Below, piece after piece: positions 19,153-28,676 of a stretch of DNA of 64,000 nucleotides (positions within the stretch are counted from its first letter, which is position 1; the number at the start of each line of letters is the position of its first letter). Source of the DNA: Pseudomonas sp. B33.4 (GTDB lineage: Bacteria; Pseudomonadota; Gammaproteobacteria; Pseudomonadales; Pseudomonadaceae); contig NZ_CP140706.1 in assembly GCF_034555375.1 (NCBI RefSeq), forward strand, positions 239,001 to 303,000, read 5' to 3'. Both the position numbers and the translations under genes were made by a program. Below the pieces are notes generated by a model. The model ran no database searches and had not been told where the DNA came from. It was given only the letters and a program-made list of their open reading frames with translations.

Positions 19153-19952
19153 TATTTAGTGACGTCAGCGCTGAAGTATTTTTCCGAAAGCTTGGCCAGC
19201 GTGCCATCAGCGCGTAGCTTTTCGATAGCCTTGTTCACTGCAGCCAGCAGTTCAGGCTCGCCTTTGCGCAAGGTAACGCCAGCTTCCTGACGAGAGAACG
19301 GTTCGCCTGCGGCAGTGGTGTCCTTGGCTTTGCGCGCGTATTCCAGTGCGGCCAGACGATCGATCAGGATGGCGTCGATACGGCCGACACGCAGGTCCTG
19401 GAATTTGGTCGGATCATCTTCATAGGTGCGCACGTCAGCGGTCGGCACGTTGGCTTTGACCCACTGCTCGTAGTTGGTGCCCAGGCCCACGCCGACTTTC
19501 TTGCCACCCAGATCGGCAGCGGATTTGATGTTCAGGTCGGCGGCTTTCTTGGTCAGCACCAGCGCCTGAATCCCGGAAACGGTGTACGGCTCGGAAAAGT
19601 CATACTTCTTCTTGCGCTCTTCGGAAATGGTCACCTGGTTGATCACTGCATCCAGACGCTTGGACTCAAGCGCCGCGAGGATGCCATCCCACTTGGTCGT
19701 CTGCAGCTTGACCTTCACACCCAGCTCTTTGGCCAACGCCTCAGAGAATTCAACTTCGAAGCCGGACAGCTTGCCATCGGCATCAACGAAGCTGAACGGT
19801 GGGTAAGTGCCTTCCAGGCCGACGTTGATAACGCCTTTGTCCTTGATCTGTTGCAGCTGCTCACCGGCCACTGCCTGGCCGATCAGACCGGCGCTCAGCG
19901 CCAGGCCCAGCGAACCCACCAGCAGATTGCGACGTAGTGCGGAAAAATTCAT
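19152..19952 (-). CDS. tcyJ: Cystine-binding periplasmic protein
   Basis: The 266-residue solute-binding protein has a signal peptide ending near GQAVAG. Its sequence follows E. coli TcyJ (FliY) closely by memory, for example VGLEGTYPPFSF, SGFEVEF, DAVINQVTISEERKKKYDFS and DPTKFQDLRVGRIDAIL, and the same C-terminal FSADVTK. It captures L-cystine in the periplasm. First gene of tcyJLN. A gene for D-cysteine desulfhydrase precedes it in the same direction. Confidence 0.95.
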   Translation of the reverse strand: MNFSALRRNLLVGSLGLALSAGLIGQAVAGEQLQQIKDKGVINVGLEGTYPPFSFVDADGKLSGFEVEFSEALAKELGVKVKLQTTKWDGILAALESKRLDAVINQVTISEERKKKYDFSEPYTVSGIQALVLTKKAADLNIKSAADLGGKKVGVGLGTNYEQWVKANVPTADVRTYEDDPTKFQDLRVGRIDAILIDRLAALEYARKAKDTTAAGEPFSRQEAGVTLRKGEPELLAAVNKAIEKLRADGTLAKLSEKYFSADVTK

Positions 19953-20259
19953 GACGAGCCCCTGTGTTTTCTTATGGAAGACGCTTAAGGAAAGTTGGCG
20001 AATTTATGATTTCGACGACAGCGCTATCCTGCCTTAAAGCAGCTTATGCGTCTTGCGCGAAATTCGCCTGCGGCGAGACTATAAGATGACTGCGTTAGAC
20101 TTGAAAATACTTAATATCTAATTTGTTAGATCTAATGTGTATATATGATCGTTCCCACGCTATGCGTGGGAACGCCTCAAGGGACGCTCCGCGTTCCAGC
20201 GTCGAAAGGACGCAGAGCGTCCCGGGCTGCATTCCCACGCAGAGCGTGGGAACGATCAG
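19953..20259. other. tcyJ leader and dispersed repeat
   Basis: 307 bp without a gene. The half nearest tcyJ is AT-rich (19980-20150) with a TTAGATCTAA palindrome near 20127 and is the likely promoter region. The half nearest dcyD is a repeat element (20147-20256). Confidence 0.6.
20147..20256. repeat. Dispersed repeat with GTTCCCACGC / GCGTGGGAAC ends
   Basis: About 110 bp. Each end is itself an inverted repeat (GTTCCCACGC-TAT-GCGTGGGAAC at the left, ATTCCCACGC-AGA-GCGTGGGAAC at the right), and the outer GATCGTTCCCACGC matches the right end in reverse. The middle has another inverted pair (GGACGCTC / GAGCGTCC). This pattern is common between Pseudomonas genes and could act as a terminator after dcyD. 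Confidence 0.75.
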
Positions 20260-21252
20260 TCAGAGAAAGTCCTTATAGGCAAACAACGCCGGCGCGCCAC
20301 CGGTGTGCAGGAAAATAATCGGGCCTTCATTGAAACGCTGACGGCCGATACCATCGAGTAACCCAGCCATGGCCTTGCCGGTGTACACCGGATCGAGCAA
20401 CACCGCTTCTTGACTCGCCAGCAATTTCACCGCCGCCAACGTCCCGGCATTTGGCTCGCCATAACGCGGGCCGAAATATTCATCCCACAACTCGACCTTG
20501 AAACTGGCCGGCAGCTCGACGCCGAGCAGATCCGCCGTACGTTCGGCGAGGCCCCGAACCTTCGGCCGCTGATCTTCTTCGCTACGCGAGACGGTCACGC
20601 CAATCACCGGCAATTGCGGCAGCACTTCAGCCAGGGCCAAGGCCAGACCACTGTGAGTGCCGGCGCTGCCAGAGGCCAAAACCACAGCGGCGAAATCCAG
20701 ACCGGTGTCCTTGATCTGCTCAGCCAGTTCCAGACCGGCGCGCACGTAGCCCAGCGCACCGAGCGCATTCGAGCCGCCGATCGGCACCAGATACGGCTTC
20801 TTGCCGTTGCTGCGCAAACGCACGGCGAGGGCGGCGAGTTGTTCGTCGGCGTTGTCGAGGTTGTCGACCAGTTCGACCTTGGTGTCGAACAGATCCAGCA
20901 GCAGGCGATTGCCGTTGCCGGTGTAGTTGCTGTCGTCAGTGCCCAGCGGATTTTCCAGCAGCGCCACACAACCCAGACCCAGTTTGGCGGCCAGTGCGGC
21001 GGTCTGGCGAACATGGTTCGACTGCAATGCACCGGCGGTGATCAGCGTGTCGGCACCTTGCGCCAGGGCATCGGCAGCAAGGTATTCGAGTTTGCGCAGC
21101 TTGTTGCCGCCCATGGCCAGCGGCGTCAGGTCATCGCGCTTGATGTACACCTCGCGGCCGAGCCAGGACGACAGGCGTTCGAGTTTTTCCAGCGGCGTCG
21201 GATGGCCGAGCAGGTCGAGGCGGTTAAAGCGATCCAGCTGATTCTTAATCAT
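20260..21252 (-). CDS. dcyD: D-cysteine desulfhydrase
   Basis: The 330-residue PLP enzyme of the ACC-deaminase/D-cysteine desulfhydrase family converts D-cysteine to pyruvate, ammonia and sulfide. The PLP lysine lies in [10 protein letters not shown] (K51), followed by the [14 protein letters not shown] stretch and a phosphate loop ([12 protein letters not shown]). Start is ATG 21252 (MIKNQLDRF); the frame upstream of it is non-coding. Placed before tcyJLN as in other gamma-proteobacteria, it lets imported D-cysteine or cystine serve as sulfur source and limits D-cysteine toxicity. 190 bp separate it from the divergent serine acetyltransferase gene. Confidence 0.92.
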   Translation of the reverse strand: MIKNQLDRFNRLDLLGHPTPLEKLERLSSWLGREVYIKRDDLTPLAMGGNKLRKLEYLAADALAQGADTLITAGALQSNHVRQTAALAAKLGLGCVALLENPLGTDDSNYTGNGNRLLLDLFDTKVELVDNLDNADEQLAALAVRLRSNGKKPYLVPIGGSNALGALGYVRAGLELAEQIKDTGLDFAAVVLASGSAGTHSGLALALAEVLPQLPVIGVTVSRSEEDQRPKVRGLAERTADLLGVELPASFKVELWDEYFGPRYGEPNAGTLAAVKLLASQEAVLLDPVYTGKAMAGLLDGIGRQRFNEGPIIFLHTGGAPALFAYKDFL

Positions 21253-21442
21253 GATTCCGTACTGGCGGAGAAAGATGAAAGGACTATAGGCACGCGCTTT
21301 TGCAGGGGCAACTGCCAATCGCTTATAGCCAAATCGACTGAGCCCAGCACTATCGGTTCTTAATTCGCCTTCGCGAGCATGACGTAAAGTAGGCGCCGTT
21401 GACGCGGCCAGACAGTCCGGCCGCCCGTGAGGAGTCTTTACC

Positions 21443-22369
21443 GTGAGCGAGCGTTCCAGCCATTGGCAATTGCAGACCATCGTCAGTCAACTGCGCAGCG
21501 CGCGGGATCAGTGGCGGGCACAGAACGGCCGCGCGTCCGGCGAGCAGGGTGGGCGCGAGTTGCCGTCGCGGGCGGCGATGGCGGAGATTCTCGAAGCGCT
21601 GTGTGGTGCACTGTTCCCGATGCGTCTGGGGCCGGTGGATCTGCGTGAAGAGAGTGAGGATTTCTACGTCGGCCACACCCTTGATGTGGCGCTGAATGCC
21701 TTGCTGGCGCAGACCCGTCTGGAACTGCGTTACGTCGCCCGCCACAGTGCGCAGGCCGACACCGAAGTCGAGGCTCGTGCCATTCAGATCGTGCAGGACT
21801 TTGCCTTGGCGTTGCCGGGGTTGCGCACGCTGCTCGACACCGATGTGCTGGCGGCCTATCACGGTGACCCGGCGGCGCGCAGTGTCGATGAAGTGCTGCT
21901 GTGCTATCCGGGGATTCTGGCGGTGATTCACCATCGTCTGGCGCATCATTTGTATCGCGCCGGATTGCCGTTGCTGGCGCGGATCAGCGCGGAAATCGCC
22001 CACTCGGCGACCGGCATCGACATCCATCCGGGCGCGCAGATCGGCCGTAGCTTCTTTATCGATCACGGTACGGGTGTGGTAATCGGCGAGACGGCGATCA
22101 TTGGCGAGCGTGTGCGGATTTATCAGGCCGTGACGTTGGGCGCCAAGCGCTTCCCGGCGGATGAAGACGGCCAGTTGCAGAAGGGCCATCCGCGCCATCC
22201 GATCGTTGAAGATGATGTGGTGATTTACGCCGGGGCGACGATTCTCGGGCGGATCACCATTGGCAAGGGTTCGACCATTGGCGGCAATGTCTGGCTGACG
22301 CGCAGCGTGCCGGCGGGGTGCAATCTGACCCAGGCGAATTTGCAACATGATGACGGGACGCAGAAGTAG
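21443..22369 (+). CDS. epsC: Serine O-acetyltransferase EpsC
   Basis: The 308-residue enzyme makes O-acetylserine from serine and acetyl-CoA, the carbon skeleton for cysteine. The C-terminal half is a left-handed beta-helix of hexapeptide repeats ([45 protein letters not shown]), with the catalytic HPGA/DHG histidines visible. It is the longer EpsC subfamily rather than CysE. Start codon is GTG 21443 with GAGGAG upstream. It is divergent from dcyD, pairing cysteine synthesis with cysteine breakdown. Confidence 0.9.
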   Translation: MSERSSHWQLQTIVSQLRSARDQWRAQNGRASGEQGGRELPSRAAMAEILEALCGALFPMRLGPVDLREESEDFYVGHTLDVALNALLAQTRLELRYVARHSAQADTEVEARAIQIVQDFALALPGLRTLLDTDVLAAYHGDPAARSVDEVLLCYPGILAVIHHRLAHHLYRAGLPLLARISAEIAHSATGIDIHPGAQIGRSFFIDHGTGVVIGETAIIGERVRIYQAVTLGAKRFPADEDGQLQKGHPRHPIVEDDVVIYAGATILGRITIGKGSTIGGNVWLTRSVPAGCNLTQANLQHDDGTQK

Positions 22370-22400
22370 GCTCTGAAATTGCGTTGCGGCATCTGGCCTC

Positions 22401-22465
22401 TTCGCGAGCAGGCTCGCTCCCACACTGGAATGCGTTTCAAATGTGGGAGCGAGCCTGCTCGCGAA
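22401..22465. repeat. REPIN, GCGAGCAGGCTCGC family
   Basis: Inverted pair TTCGCGAGCAGGCTCGCTCC... (22401-22424) and its reverse complement (22442-22465), downstream of epsC. Confidence 0.85.
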
Positions 22466-22609
22466 TGGTTTTCAGACCGAATCAAGATAATGGCAATCAG
22501 CCAATTCTCCAGTGAACGAATACCCTCAAACCCGCGTCATACCCATCCTTGAGCTAGCGTAGGAAAACTACCGCCTGGCCGTACGATTAGTCCTTACCCC
22601 CCCATCCAT

Positions 22610-22639
22610 GTTTAACTTGAACGTTCATTCAAGTTAAAC
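22610..22639. promoter_or_regulatory. Perfect 12-bp palindrome, BetI-like operator
   Basis: GTTTAACTTGAA and TTCAAGTTAAAC flank CGTTCA. The centre reads TTGAACGTTCATTCAA, close to the TTGAACGTTCAA core I recall for the choline-responsive repressor BetI. It lies 91 bp before the betT start. No betI gene is in the window, so control would come from a distant repressor. Confidence 0.6.
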
Positions 22640-22730
22640 CGGTGGTTCGCTGCCCGCTCACAACAGGAGGCTTGCCTTTGCTGAGTCCGATCATTTCAGC
22701 CACGTTTCAACCCCTCGAGGTGCACGTTTC

Positions 22731-24731
22731 ATGAGTGCATCGTCTACTCCCGCCAGCGGTCTGGTACGCATGAATCCGCCGGTGTTCTACTTCGCCGCGA
22801 CGGTCATTCTGCTGTTTGGTCTCGTCGTCATCGCCATGCCTGAACAGGCCGGCGCCTGGCTGCTGCAAGCGCAAAACTGGGCGGCCAACACGGTCGGCTG
22901 GTACTACATGCTCGCGATGACCCTGTATCTGGTCTTCGTGGTGGTCACCGCCTTATCCGGCTACGGCAAGATAAAACTCGGTGCCGACCACGACGAACCC
23001 GAATTCAGTTACTTGTCCTGGGCCGGCATGCTGTTCGCCGCCGGGATCAGCATCACGCTGTTCTTCTTCTGCGTCTCGGAACCGCTGACCCACATGTTGC
23101 AACCGCCGCAAGGCGAGGCCGGCACGGCGGATGCGGCGCGTCAGGCAATGCAGGTTCTGTTTCTGCACTGGGGCCTGCATGGCTGGGGCGTGTTCGCCTT
23201 CGTCGGCATGGCGCTGGCCTACTTCGCTTACCGCCACAACCTGCCGCTGGCGCTGCGCTCGGCGCTGTATCCGCTGATCGGCAAACGCATCAACGGCCCG
23301 ATCGGTTACGCGGTCGACGGCTTCGGCATCATCGCCACGGTGTTCGGTCTGGGCGCCGACATGGGCTTTGGTGTGCTACACCTCAATTCCGGTCTCGACT
23401 ACCTGTTCGGCATCGCTCACACCCAGTGGATTCAGGTCGGCCTGATCACGCTGATGATGGGCGCGGCGATCATTGTTGCGGTCTCCGGCGTCGATAAAGG
23501 CGTGCGGGTGATGTCCGACATCAACATGCTGCTGGCCTGTGCGCTGCTGCTGTTCGTGTTGTTTGCCGGGCCTACCCAGCACTTGCTCAACACTTTGATC
23601 CAGAACATCGGCGACTACCTCGGCGCCTTGCCGATGAAGAGTTTCGACCTCTACGCCTACGACAAACCGAGCGACTGGCTCGGCGGCTGGACGGTGTTCT
23701 ACTGGGCCTGGTGGATTGCATGGTCGCCGTTCGTGGGTCTGTTCATCGCACGGATTTCCCGTGGCCGCACCATCCGTGAATTCGTCTTCGGCGTGCTGTT
23801 GATTCCGCTCGGTTTCACCCTCGCGTGGATGTCGATCTTCGGCAACAGCGCCATCGATCAGGTACTCAACCACGGCATGAGCGCGCTGGGCATGTCGGCC
23901 CTCGACAACCCGTCGATGAGTATTTACCTGCTGCTGGAAACCTATCCATGGAGCAAAACCGTCATCGCCGTGACGGTGTTTATCAGCTTCGTGTTCTTCG
24001 TCACCTCTGCCGATTCCGGCACCGTGGTGCTCTCGACCCTGTCGGCCAAGGGTGGCAGCCCGGACGAAGACGGGCCGAAATGGCTGCGGGTGTTTTGGGG
24101 TGCGATGACTGCGCTGATCACCAGTGCGCTGTTGTTCTCCGGCAGCATCGATGCGCTGAAGTCAGCGGTGGTGCTGACCTCGTTGCCGTTCTCGCTGATT
24201 CTTTTGTTGATGATGTGGGGCCTGCACAAGGCGTTCTATCTCGAGTCGCAGAAGCAGATCGCGCAGTTGCATTCGCTGGCACCGGTCTCCGGTTCGCGAC
24301 GCGGCACGGGCGGCTGGCGTCAGCGTCTGAGTCAGGCGGTGCACTTCCCGTCGCGCGACGAGGTGTACCGTTTCATGGACACCACGGTGCGTCCGGCGAT
24401 TGAAGAAGTGACGGCGGTGTTCGTTGAGAAAGGCCTGAACGTGGTCACCCAGCCGGATCCGGCGAATGACAGCGTCAGCCTCGAAATCGGCCACGGTGAT
24501 GCGCATCCATTCATCTATCAGGTGCAGATGCGCGGCTACTTCACGCCGTCCTTCGCGCGTGGCGGGATGGGCTCGAAGCAGCTCAACAATCGCCGCTACT
24601 ACCGCGCCGAAGTGCATTTGAGCGAGGGCAGTCAGGACTACGATCTGGTCGGCTACACCAAAGAGCAGATCATCAACGACATCCTCGACCAGTACGAACG
24701 CCACATGCAGTTCCTGCATCTGGTGCGTTAA
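22731..24731 (+). CDS. betT: BCCT-family choline/betaine transporter
   Basis: The 666-residue betaine/carnitine/choline transporter has 12 hydrophobic segments and the family signature in TM8 (YWAWWIAWSPFVGLFIARIS). The long cytoplasmic C-terminal tail (about residues 510-666, highly charged) is typical of BetT, where it senses osmolarity. It imports choline for conversion to glycine betaine or for catabolism. A BetI-like operator precedes it. BetT fits length and tail; choline versus betaine specificity cannot be proven by eye. Confidence 0.88.
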   Translation: MSASSTPASGLVRMNPPVFYFAATVILLFGLVVIAMPEQAGAWLLQAQNWAANTVGWYYMLAMTLYLVFVVVTALSGYGKIKLGADHDEPEFSYLSWAGMLFAAGISITLFFFCVSEPLTHMLQPPQGEAGTADAARQAMQVLFLHWGLHGWGVFAFVGMALAYFAYRHNLPLALRSALYPLIGKRINGPIGYAVDGFGIIATVFGLGADMGFGVLHLNSGLDYLFGIAHTQWIQVGLITLMMGAAIIVAVSGVDKGVRVMSDINMLLACALLLFVLFAGPTQHLLNTLIQNIGDYLGALPMKSFDLYAYDKPSDWLGGWTVFYWAWWIAWSPFVGLFIARISRGRTIREFVFGVLLIPLGFTLAWMSIFGNSAIDQVLNHGMSALGMSALDNPSMSIYLLLETYPWSKTVIAVTVFISFVFFVTSADSGTVVLSTLSAKGGSPDEDGPKWLRVFWGAMTALITSALLFSGSIDALKSAVVLTSLPFSLILLLMMWGLHKAFYLESQKQIAQLHSLAPVSGSRRGTGGWRQRLSQAVHFPSRDEVYRFMDTTVRPAIEEVTAVFVEKGLNVVTQPDPANDSVSLEIGHGDAHPFIYQVQMRGYFTPSFARGGMGSKQLNNRRYYRAEVHLSEGSQDYDLVGYTKEQIINDILDQYERHMQFLHLVR

Positions 24732-24755
24732 TTGGCAGTTGAGCGCCGGGACGTT

Positions 24756-25016
24756 TTACGACTCGGCGCTCAGCACCATGAACAACACCATCGCCGCCAG
24801 CGGCACGCCGAACACCGCACTGCCAATCGCTATTTCCGAACCCAGCGGTTGCTTCGCATGCACCACACCCACCGCGCCATTAATCACCGTCAATGCCAGC
24901 CACAGGGCGGCGAAGCCGTAGGCCATGGTCTGGCGGCTGAAGCCGATGCGCTCGCCGATGTAGAGCATGAGGGCGAGCAGGACCAGGCCGAAGAAAATGA
25001 TGATGGCGGTGTGCAT
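24756..25016 (-). CDS. Small inner-membrane protein of unknown function
   Basis: 86 residues with three hydrophobic segments (AIIIFFGLVLLALMLYIG; AYGFAALWLALTVINGAVGV; AIGSAVFGVPLAAMVLFMVL). Start chosen at ATG 25016 (MHTAII) because upstream codons fall in a REPIN. It is convergent with betT with 24 bp between stops. Not recognised as a named family. Confidence 0.7.
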   Translation of the reverse strand: MHTAIIIFFGLVLLALMLYIGERIGFSRQTMAYGFAALWLALTVINGAVGVVHAKQPLGSEIAIGSAVFGVPLAAMVLFMVLSAES

Positions 25017-25056
25017 GGGGCGTTCTGCCTGATGAAGGTGCAGTGCCGGGAAGAGC

Positions 25057-25155
25057 CCCTTCGCGAGCAGGCTCGCTCCCACAATGGATCTCGGCTGGAC
25101 ATAAATTTCATGTACACAGGAAATCCCTGTGGGAGCGAGCCTGCTCGCGAAAGGG
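25057..25155. repeat. REPIN with long spacer
   Basis: CCCTTCGCGAGCAGGCTCGC... (25057-25083) and its reverse complement (25128-25155), spaced by 44 bp, between the small membrane protein and the LacI-type gene. Confidence 0.85.
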
Positions 25156-25205
25156 CCACCTCTGTGTCCTTTAGAGCATAGCCAATCCAGCCCCTGCCAT
25201 ACTCA

Positions 25206-26243
25206 TCAGGTACTTTCGCGTTCGATAACTTGGCATTGCAGCAGATTCAGGCGTTGTATCTCGTCGCTCGGCAACACGCCAAGGCTTTCCAGTACGCGTG
25301 TTGCAGCCAGCACGCCAATCTCCAGCGCCGGTGGTTTGATCGTGCTCAGGCTGGGCAGGAGCATCTCGGCGAAAGGGTAATCACCGAAGCCGAGAACGGC
25401 GCAGTCTTCGGGGATTTTTAAACCCGCGCGTTGCCCGGCAAGCAAGCCGCCAGCGGCGAGGTTGTCGTTGGCGAAGATGATCGCGTCGGGGCGCGGTGTG
25501 GTGTTCATCAGCGCATCCATCGCCTGTTTGCCGGCCTCGAATGGTGCGCGCTCAGCGTCGGGAGCGAAGACCCAGGGTTTCAGGCCGGATTCTTTTAAAG
25601 TCGCTGCATAACCGTCGCGGCGTTCCAGTGCGCTGAAGTCGCCCGGTGCACTGTTCTGCACGAAGGCGATCCGTCGATAGCCTTTGCCCAGCAAATACTT
25701 CGCTGCCACCACGCCCACTTCAAAGTGCGAAAAACCGATCTGCATCGGCTCGCGATCCGGCTGGTAATCCCAGGTTTCAATCACCGGAACATCCGCCTCG
25801 GCGATCATCTTTTCCGTGCCGGCACTGTGAAAGTGACTGGTGAGCACCAGCGCCGCCGGCGACCAGCCGAGAAACGCGCGCACCGCGTTTTCTTCCTGCT
25901 CGGCGCTGAAGTAACTTGATGCCAGCAACAGCTGATAGCCATGCCGGCTGAGAGTGTCGCTGAAGCCTTGGATGGTATTGGCGAAGATCGGCCCGGAGAT
26001 GTTCGGAATCACCATCCCGACGATTTTTCCCCGCGCGGAGGCCAGCCCGCCGGCCACCAGATTCGGTACATAACCCAACTCGGCCACCACCGCCGCGATG
26101 CGTTCGCGGCGCTCGGGCGACACCTGCTCGGGCTGATTGAAATAGCGCGACACGGTAATCGCCGAAACCCCGGCCTCACGTGCCACCGCATTCAGGGTCA
26201 CGCGTCCGGCGCCACGGCGTTTGCGCGGTTGTTCTTCGCTCAA
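25206..26243 (-). CDS. LacI-family transcriptional regulator
   Basis: The 345-residue regulator has an N-terminal helix-turn-helix and hinge (VTLNAVAREAGVSAITVSRYF, then NLVAGGLAS) and a periplasmic-binding-protein effector domain (GMVIPNISGPIFA; AIIFANDNLAAGGLL). It resembles GntR/PtxS-type sugar-acid repressors in its headpiece, but its neighbours are a TonB receptor and oxidoreductases, so the inducer is not predictable. A perfect 14-bp LacI-type palindrome sits in the divergent intergenic region 88 bp from its start. Confidence 0.9.
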   Translation of the reverse strand: MSEEQPRKRRGAGRVTLNAVAREAGVSAITVSRYFNQPEQVSPERRERIAAVVAELGYVPNLVAGGLASARGKIVGMVIPNISGPIFANTIQGFSDTLSRHGYQLLLASSYFSAEQEENAVRAFLGWSPAALVLTSHFHSAGTEKMIAEADVPVIETWDYQPDREPMQIGFSHFEVGVVAAKYLLGKGYRRIAFVQNSAPGDFSALERRDGYAATLKESGLKPWVFAPDAERAPFEAGKQAMDALMNTTPRPDAIIFANDNLAAGGLLAGQRAGLKIPEDCAVLGFGDYPFAEMLLPSLSTIKPPALEIGVLAATRVLESLGVLPSDEIQRLNLLQCQVIEREST

Positions 26244-26330
26244 GGCTCGATCCTTCTTAAAAACAAAATCGCATATAAAAGTAATTTTTCAGTATTGGAC
26301 GCTCTATGCGTGGCTTGCCAATACTGGCGA

Positions 26331-26344
26331 TGTTAGCGCTAACA
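26331..26344. promoter_or_regulatory. LacI-type operator
   Basis: TGTTAGCGCTAACA is a perfect palindrome with the central CG of LacI/GalR-family operators. It is positioned between the regulator (start 26243) and the TonB receptor (start 26450), fitting repression of both. Confidence 0.75.
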
Positions 26345-26449
26345 AAGCGCGTTGTCTGCTACTCGCTCGAGCGAATGCCCAAGACACCGATTCAGGCGCT
26401 GTCGTCGCAGAACGGCAGCGGATCAGGGCCAATTTCGAGCGGGCAGAGC

Positions 26450-28675
26450 ATGCACAATATTCCTGGGGCGACACACACACTGGCGCAATCCATTCGCGCC
26501 GCCGGCTGGTTATTGACGGGGTTGGTGGCGTTGCCGTTGCCCAACGCCTTCGCCGCCGAGAGCGCAGATCAAGAGCCGACACTCAAATCCGTGACCGTCA
26601 CTGCCACGCGCCGCGAAGAGTCGCTGCAAAAAGTGCCGGTCGCAGTGTCTGTGATCGACGGCGAGCAGCTTGAGCGCGATAACCGCAACGGCGTGGCGAG
26701 CATCGTTCAGCAAGTACCGTCGCTGAATTTCCGCACTGGCGCGTCGAACAAAGACACCTCGTTGTTTGTGCGCGGCGTCGGTACGATTTCCACCTCGCCG
26801 GGCGTTGAGCCAACCGTGGCGACGGTGATTGATGGCGTGGTGTATGCGCGACCGGGGCAGTCCACGCTCGATCTGCTGGATCTTGAGCGCGTCGAAGTAT
26901 TGCGCGGCCCACAGGGCACACTGTTCGGCAAAAACGCCTCGGCCGGCGTGCTCAACATCACCAGCAAGGCGCCGACCGCCGAGACCCATGGCTACATCGA
27001 TCAGTCGTACTACAGCGGCAACGAAAGCCGCACTCGATTCGGCATCGGCGGCAGCCTGATTCCGGACACGTTGAAAGGCTCGATCAGCACCCTGTTCGGT
27101 AGCTACGACGGTAACGTCGACAACCAGCACAACGGCCAGGAGGTCAACGGTTACAACCATCGCGGCGTGCGCGGCAAACTCGAATTCACCCCGAACGACG
27201 ACATCACCTTCACCCTGATTGCCGACTACATGCAGTCCCACGACGACGGCCCCAATGGAGTGGTCAGCAAGTCGCTGACCCCGGCTTTTGCCAACGCGCT
27301 GAGCCCGGTCAATGCGAGCAGCCACAACCGCGACATCAACACCGACACGCGCAGCCACGTTGAGGACATCAACAAAGGCCTGTCCGGCCAGCTCGACTGG
27401 CAACTGGGCGATTACACGCTGACCTCGATTACCGCATGGCGCGGCTGGGACAACACCCAGTATCAGGACGGCGACCGTCTCGGCACGGTGACCGCAGCCT
27501 TTCCCGGCACGGCGGACAAGGGCTATCTGGCCTTCGATCAATACTCGCAAGAACTACGTCTGGCCTCACCCAAAGGCGAATTTCTCGAATACGTCGGCGG
27601 CCTGTTCTACATGCACGGCAAGGACGATGAGACCTATCAGCGCACGCTGACCACCACCACGCGCACCGACCGTGGCGTCGCCAACTACAGCACCACCAGC
27701 GACAGCTATGCGGTGTTCGGTGAGAGCACGCTTAACTTCACCTCCGACTTTCGCGGCATCGCCGGCCTGCGCTACACCCACGATGATCTCGAATACGATC
27801 ACCGCCGCGTCTCCACTTCGGCCACCACCGTCAGCGGCATTCAACCGGCCACCAGCAGTTCCGGTTCAGTGGATGAAGATGGCTGGTCCGGCCGACTCGG
27901 CGTGCAGTACGACCTGAGTGATACGGTCACCACTTACCTGACCTACTCGCGCGGCTACAAAGGTCCGGCTTACAACGTGTTCTTCAACATGCAGCCGCGT
28001 GACACCGAAGCGCTGAAACCGGAGACCTCCAATACCTGGGAAGCGGGGATCAAAGCGACGAGCTGGAACAATCGCCTGACCACCAACCTCGCGGTGTTCC
28101 ACAGCGACTACGACAACTATCAGGCGAACTTCTTCGACACCGTCGCCGGGCAAGTGGTGACGCGATTGATCAATGCCGGCAGCGTCAGCACCGAAGGCGT
28201 CGAACTCGATTACGCCTTGCAGGCGACCCAGCAGTTGAAGTTCTCCGGTGCACTCGCTTACACCCGTGCCCGCATCGATGAATTCGCCTGCCCGGCGGGT
28301 GCAGCAGCGTCGTGCAACGTCAACGGCAAACCGCTGCCGTTCAGTCCAGACTGGAAAAGCTACGTGCGCGCCGACTACAGCATCCCGCTGGATAACGGTC
28401 TGGATATCGAACTGGGCACCGACTACAGCTGGCAGAGCGAAGTGCAGTACGACATCAGCCAGAACGCCGACACCAAGCAAGGCGCCTACGGTCTGTGGAA
28501 CGCCAGTGTCGCCCTGGCTGACTACAGCAATGGCTGGCGCGTCGCGTTGCTGGGCAAGAACCTCACCGACAAGTCCTATTCACCATTGCTCGCCAGCGGT
28601 GGCAATTACATTTATCGCGCCGTTCCTCGGGATGACGAGCGCTACTTCGGCGTGCAACTGCGCAAGGATTTCTGA
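26450..28675 (+). CDS. TonB-dependent receptor
   Basis: The 741-residue outer-membrane active transporter has a signal peptide (ending ALPLPNAFA), a TonB-box-like stretch (LKSVTVTATRR), a plug domain (VAVSVIDGEQL; FVRGVGTISTSPGVEP; VEVLRGPQGTLFGKN) and a 22-strand barrel ending in the expected C-terminal Phe (LRKDF). ATG 26450 is preferred because it begins the signal peptide and follows the operator; an in-frame ATG at 26375 is an alternative. No FecI/FecR pair or siderophore genes are nearby. The next gene, one base away, is a flavin monooxygenase, which suggests import of an organic (perhaps sulfur-containing) substrate. Confidence 0.9.
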   Translation: MHNIPGATHTLAQSIRAAGWLLTGLVALPLPNAFAAESADQEPTLKSVTVTATRREESLQKVPVAVSVIDGEQLERDNRNGVASIVQQVPSLNFRTGASNKDTSLFVRGVGTISTSPGVEPTVATVIDGVVYARPGQSTLDLLDLERVEVLRGPQGTLFGKNASAGVLNITSKAPTAETHGYIDQSYYSGNESRTRFGIGGSLIPDTLKGSISTLFGSYDGNVDNQHNGQEVNGYNHRGVRGKLEFTPNDDITFTLIADYMQSHDDGPNGVVSKSLTPAFANALSPVNASSHNRDINTDTRSHVEDINKGLSGQLDWQLGDYTLTSITAWRGWDNTQYQDGDRLGTVTAAFPGTADKGYLAFDQYSQELRLASPKGEFLEYVGGLFYMHGKDDETYQRTLTTTTRTDRGVANYSTTSDSYAVFGESTLNFTSDFRGIAGLRYTHDDLEYDHRRVSTSATTVSGIQPATSSSGSVDEDGWSGRLGVQYDLSDTVTTYLTYSRGYKGPAYNVFFNMQPRDTEALKPETSNTWEAGIKATSWNNRLTTNLAVFHSDYDNYQANFFDTVAGQVVTRLINAGSVSTEGVELDYALQATQQLKFSGALAYTRARIDEFACPAGAAASCNVNGKPLPFSPDWKSYVRADYSIPLDNGLDIELGTDYSWQSEVQYDISQNADTKQGAYGLWNASVALADYSNGWRVALLGKNLTDKSYSPLLASGGNYIYRAVPRDDERYFGVQLRKDF

Positions 28676-28676
28676 G

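Larger units (their letters stand above)
22370..22730. other. betT leader with REPIN and palindromic operator
   Basis: 361 bp without a gene. It contains a REPIN (22401-22465), then a 30-bp palindrome (22610-22639). An untranslated leader with AGGAGG at 22665-22670 follows, about 60 bp before the betT start; that Shine-Dalgarno-like site is too far away to serve the ATG at 22731. Confidence 0.6.

Noticed and set aside
24732..25181. 149-codon plus-strand open frame after betT
   Set aside because: It runs antisense through the small membrane gene and a REPIN; composition is typical of a shadow.
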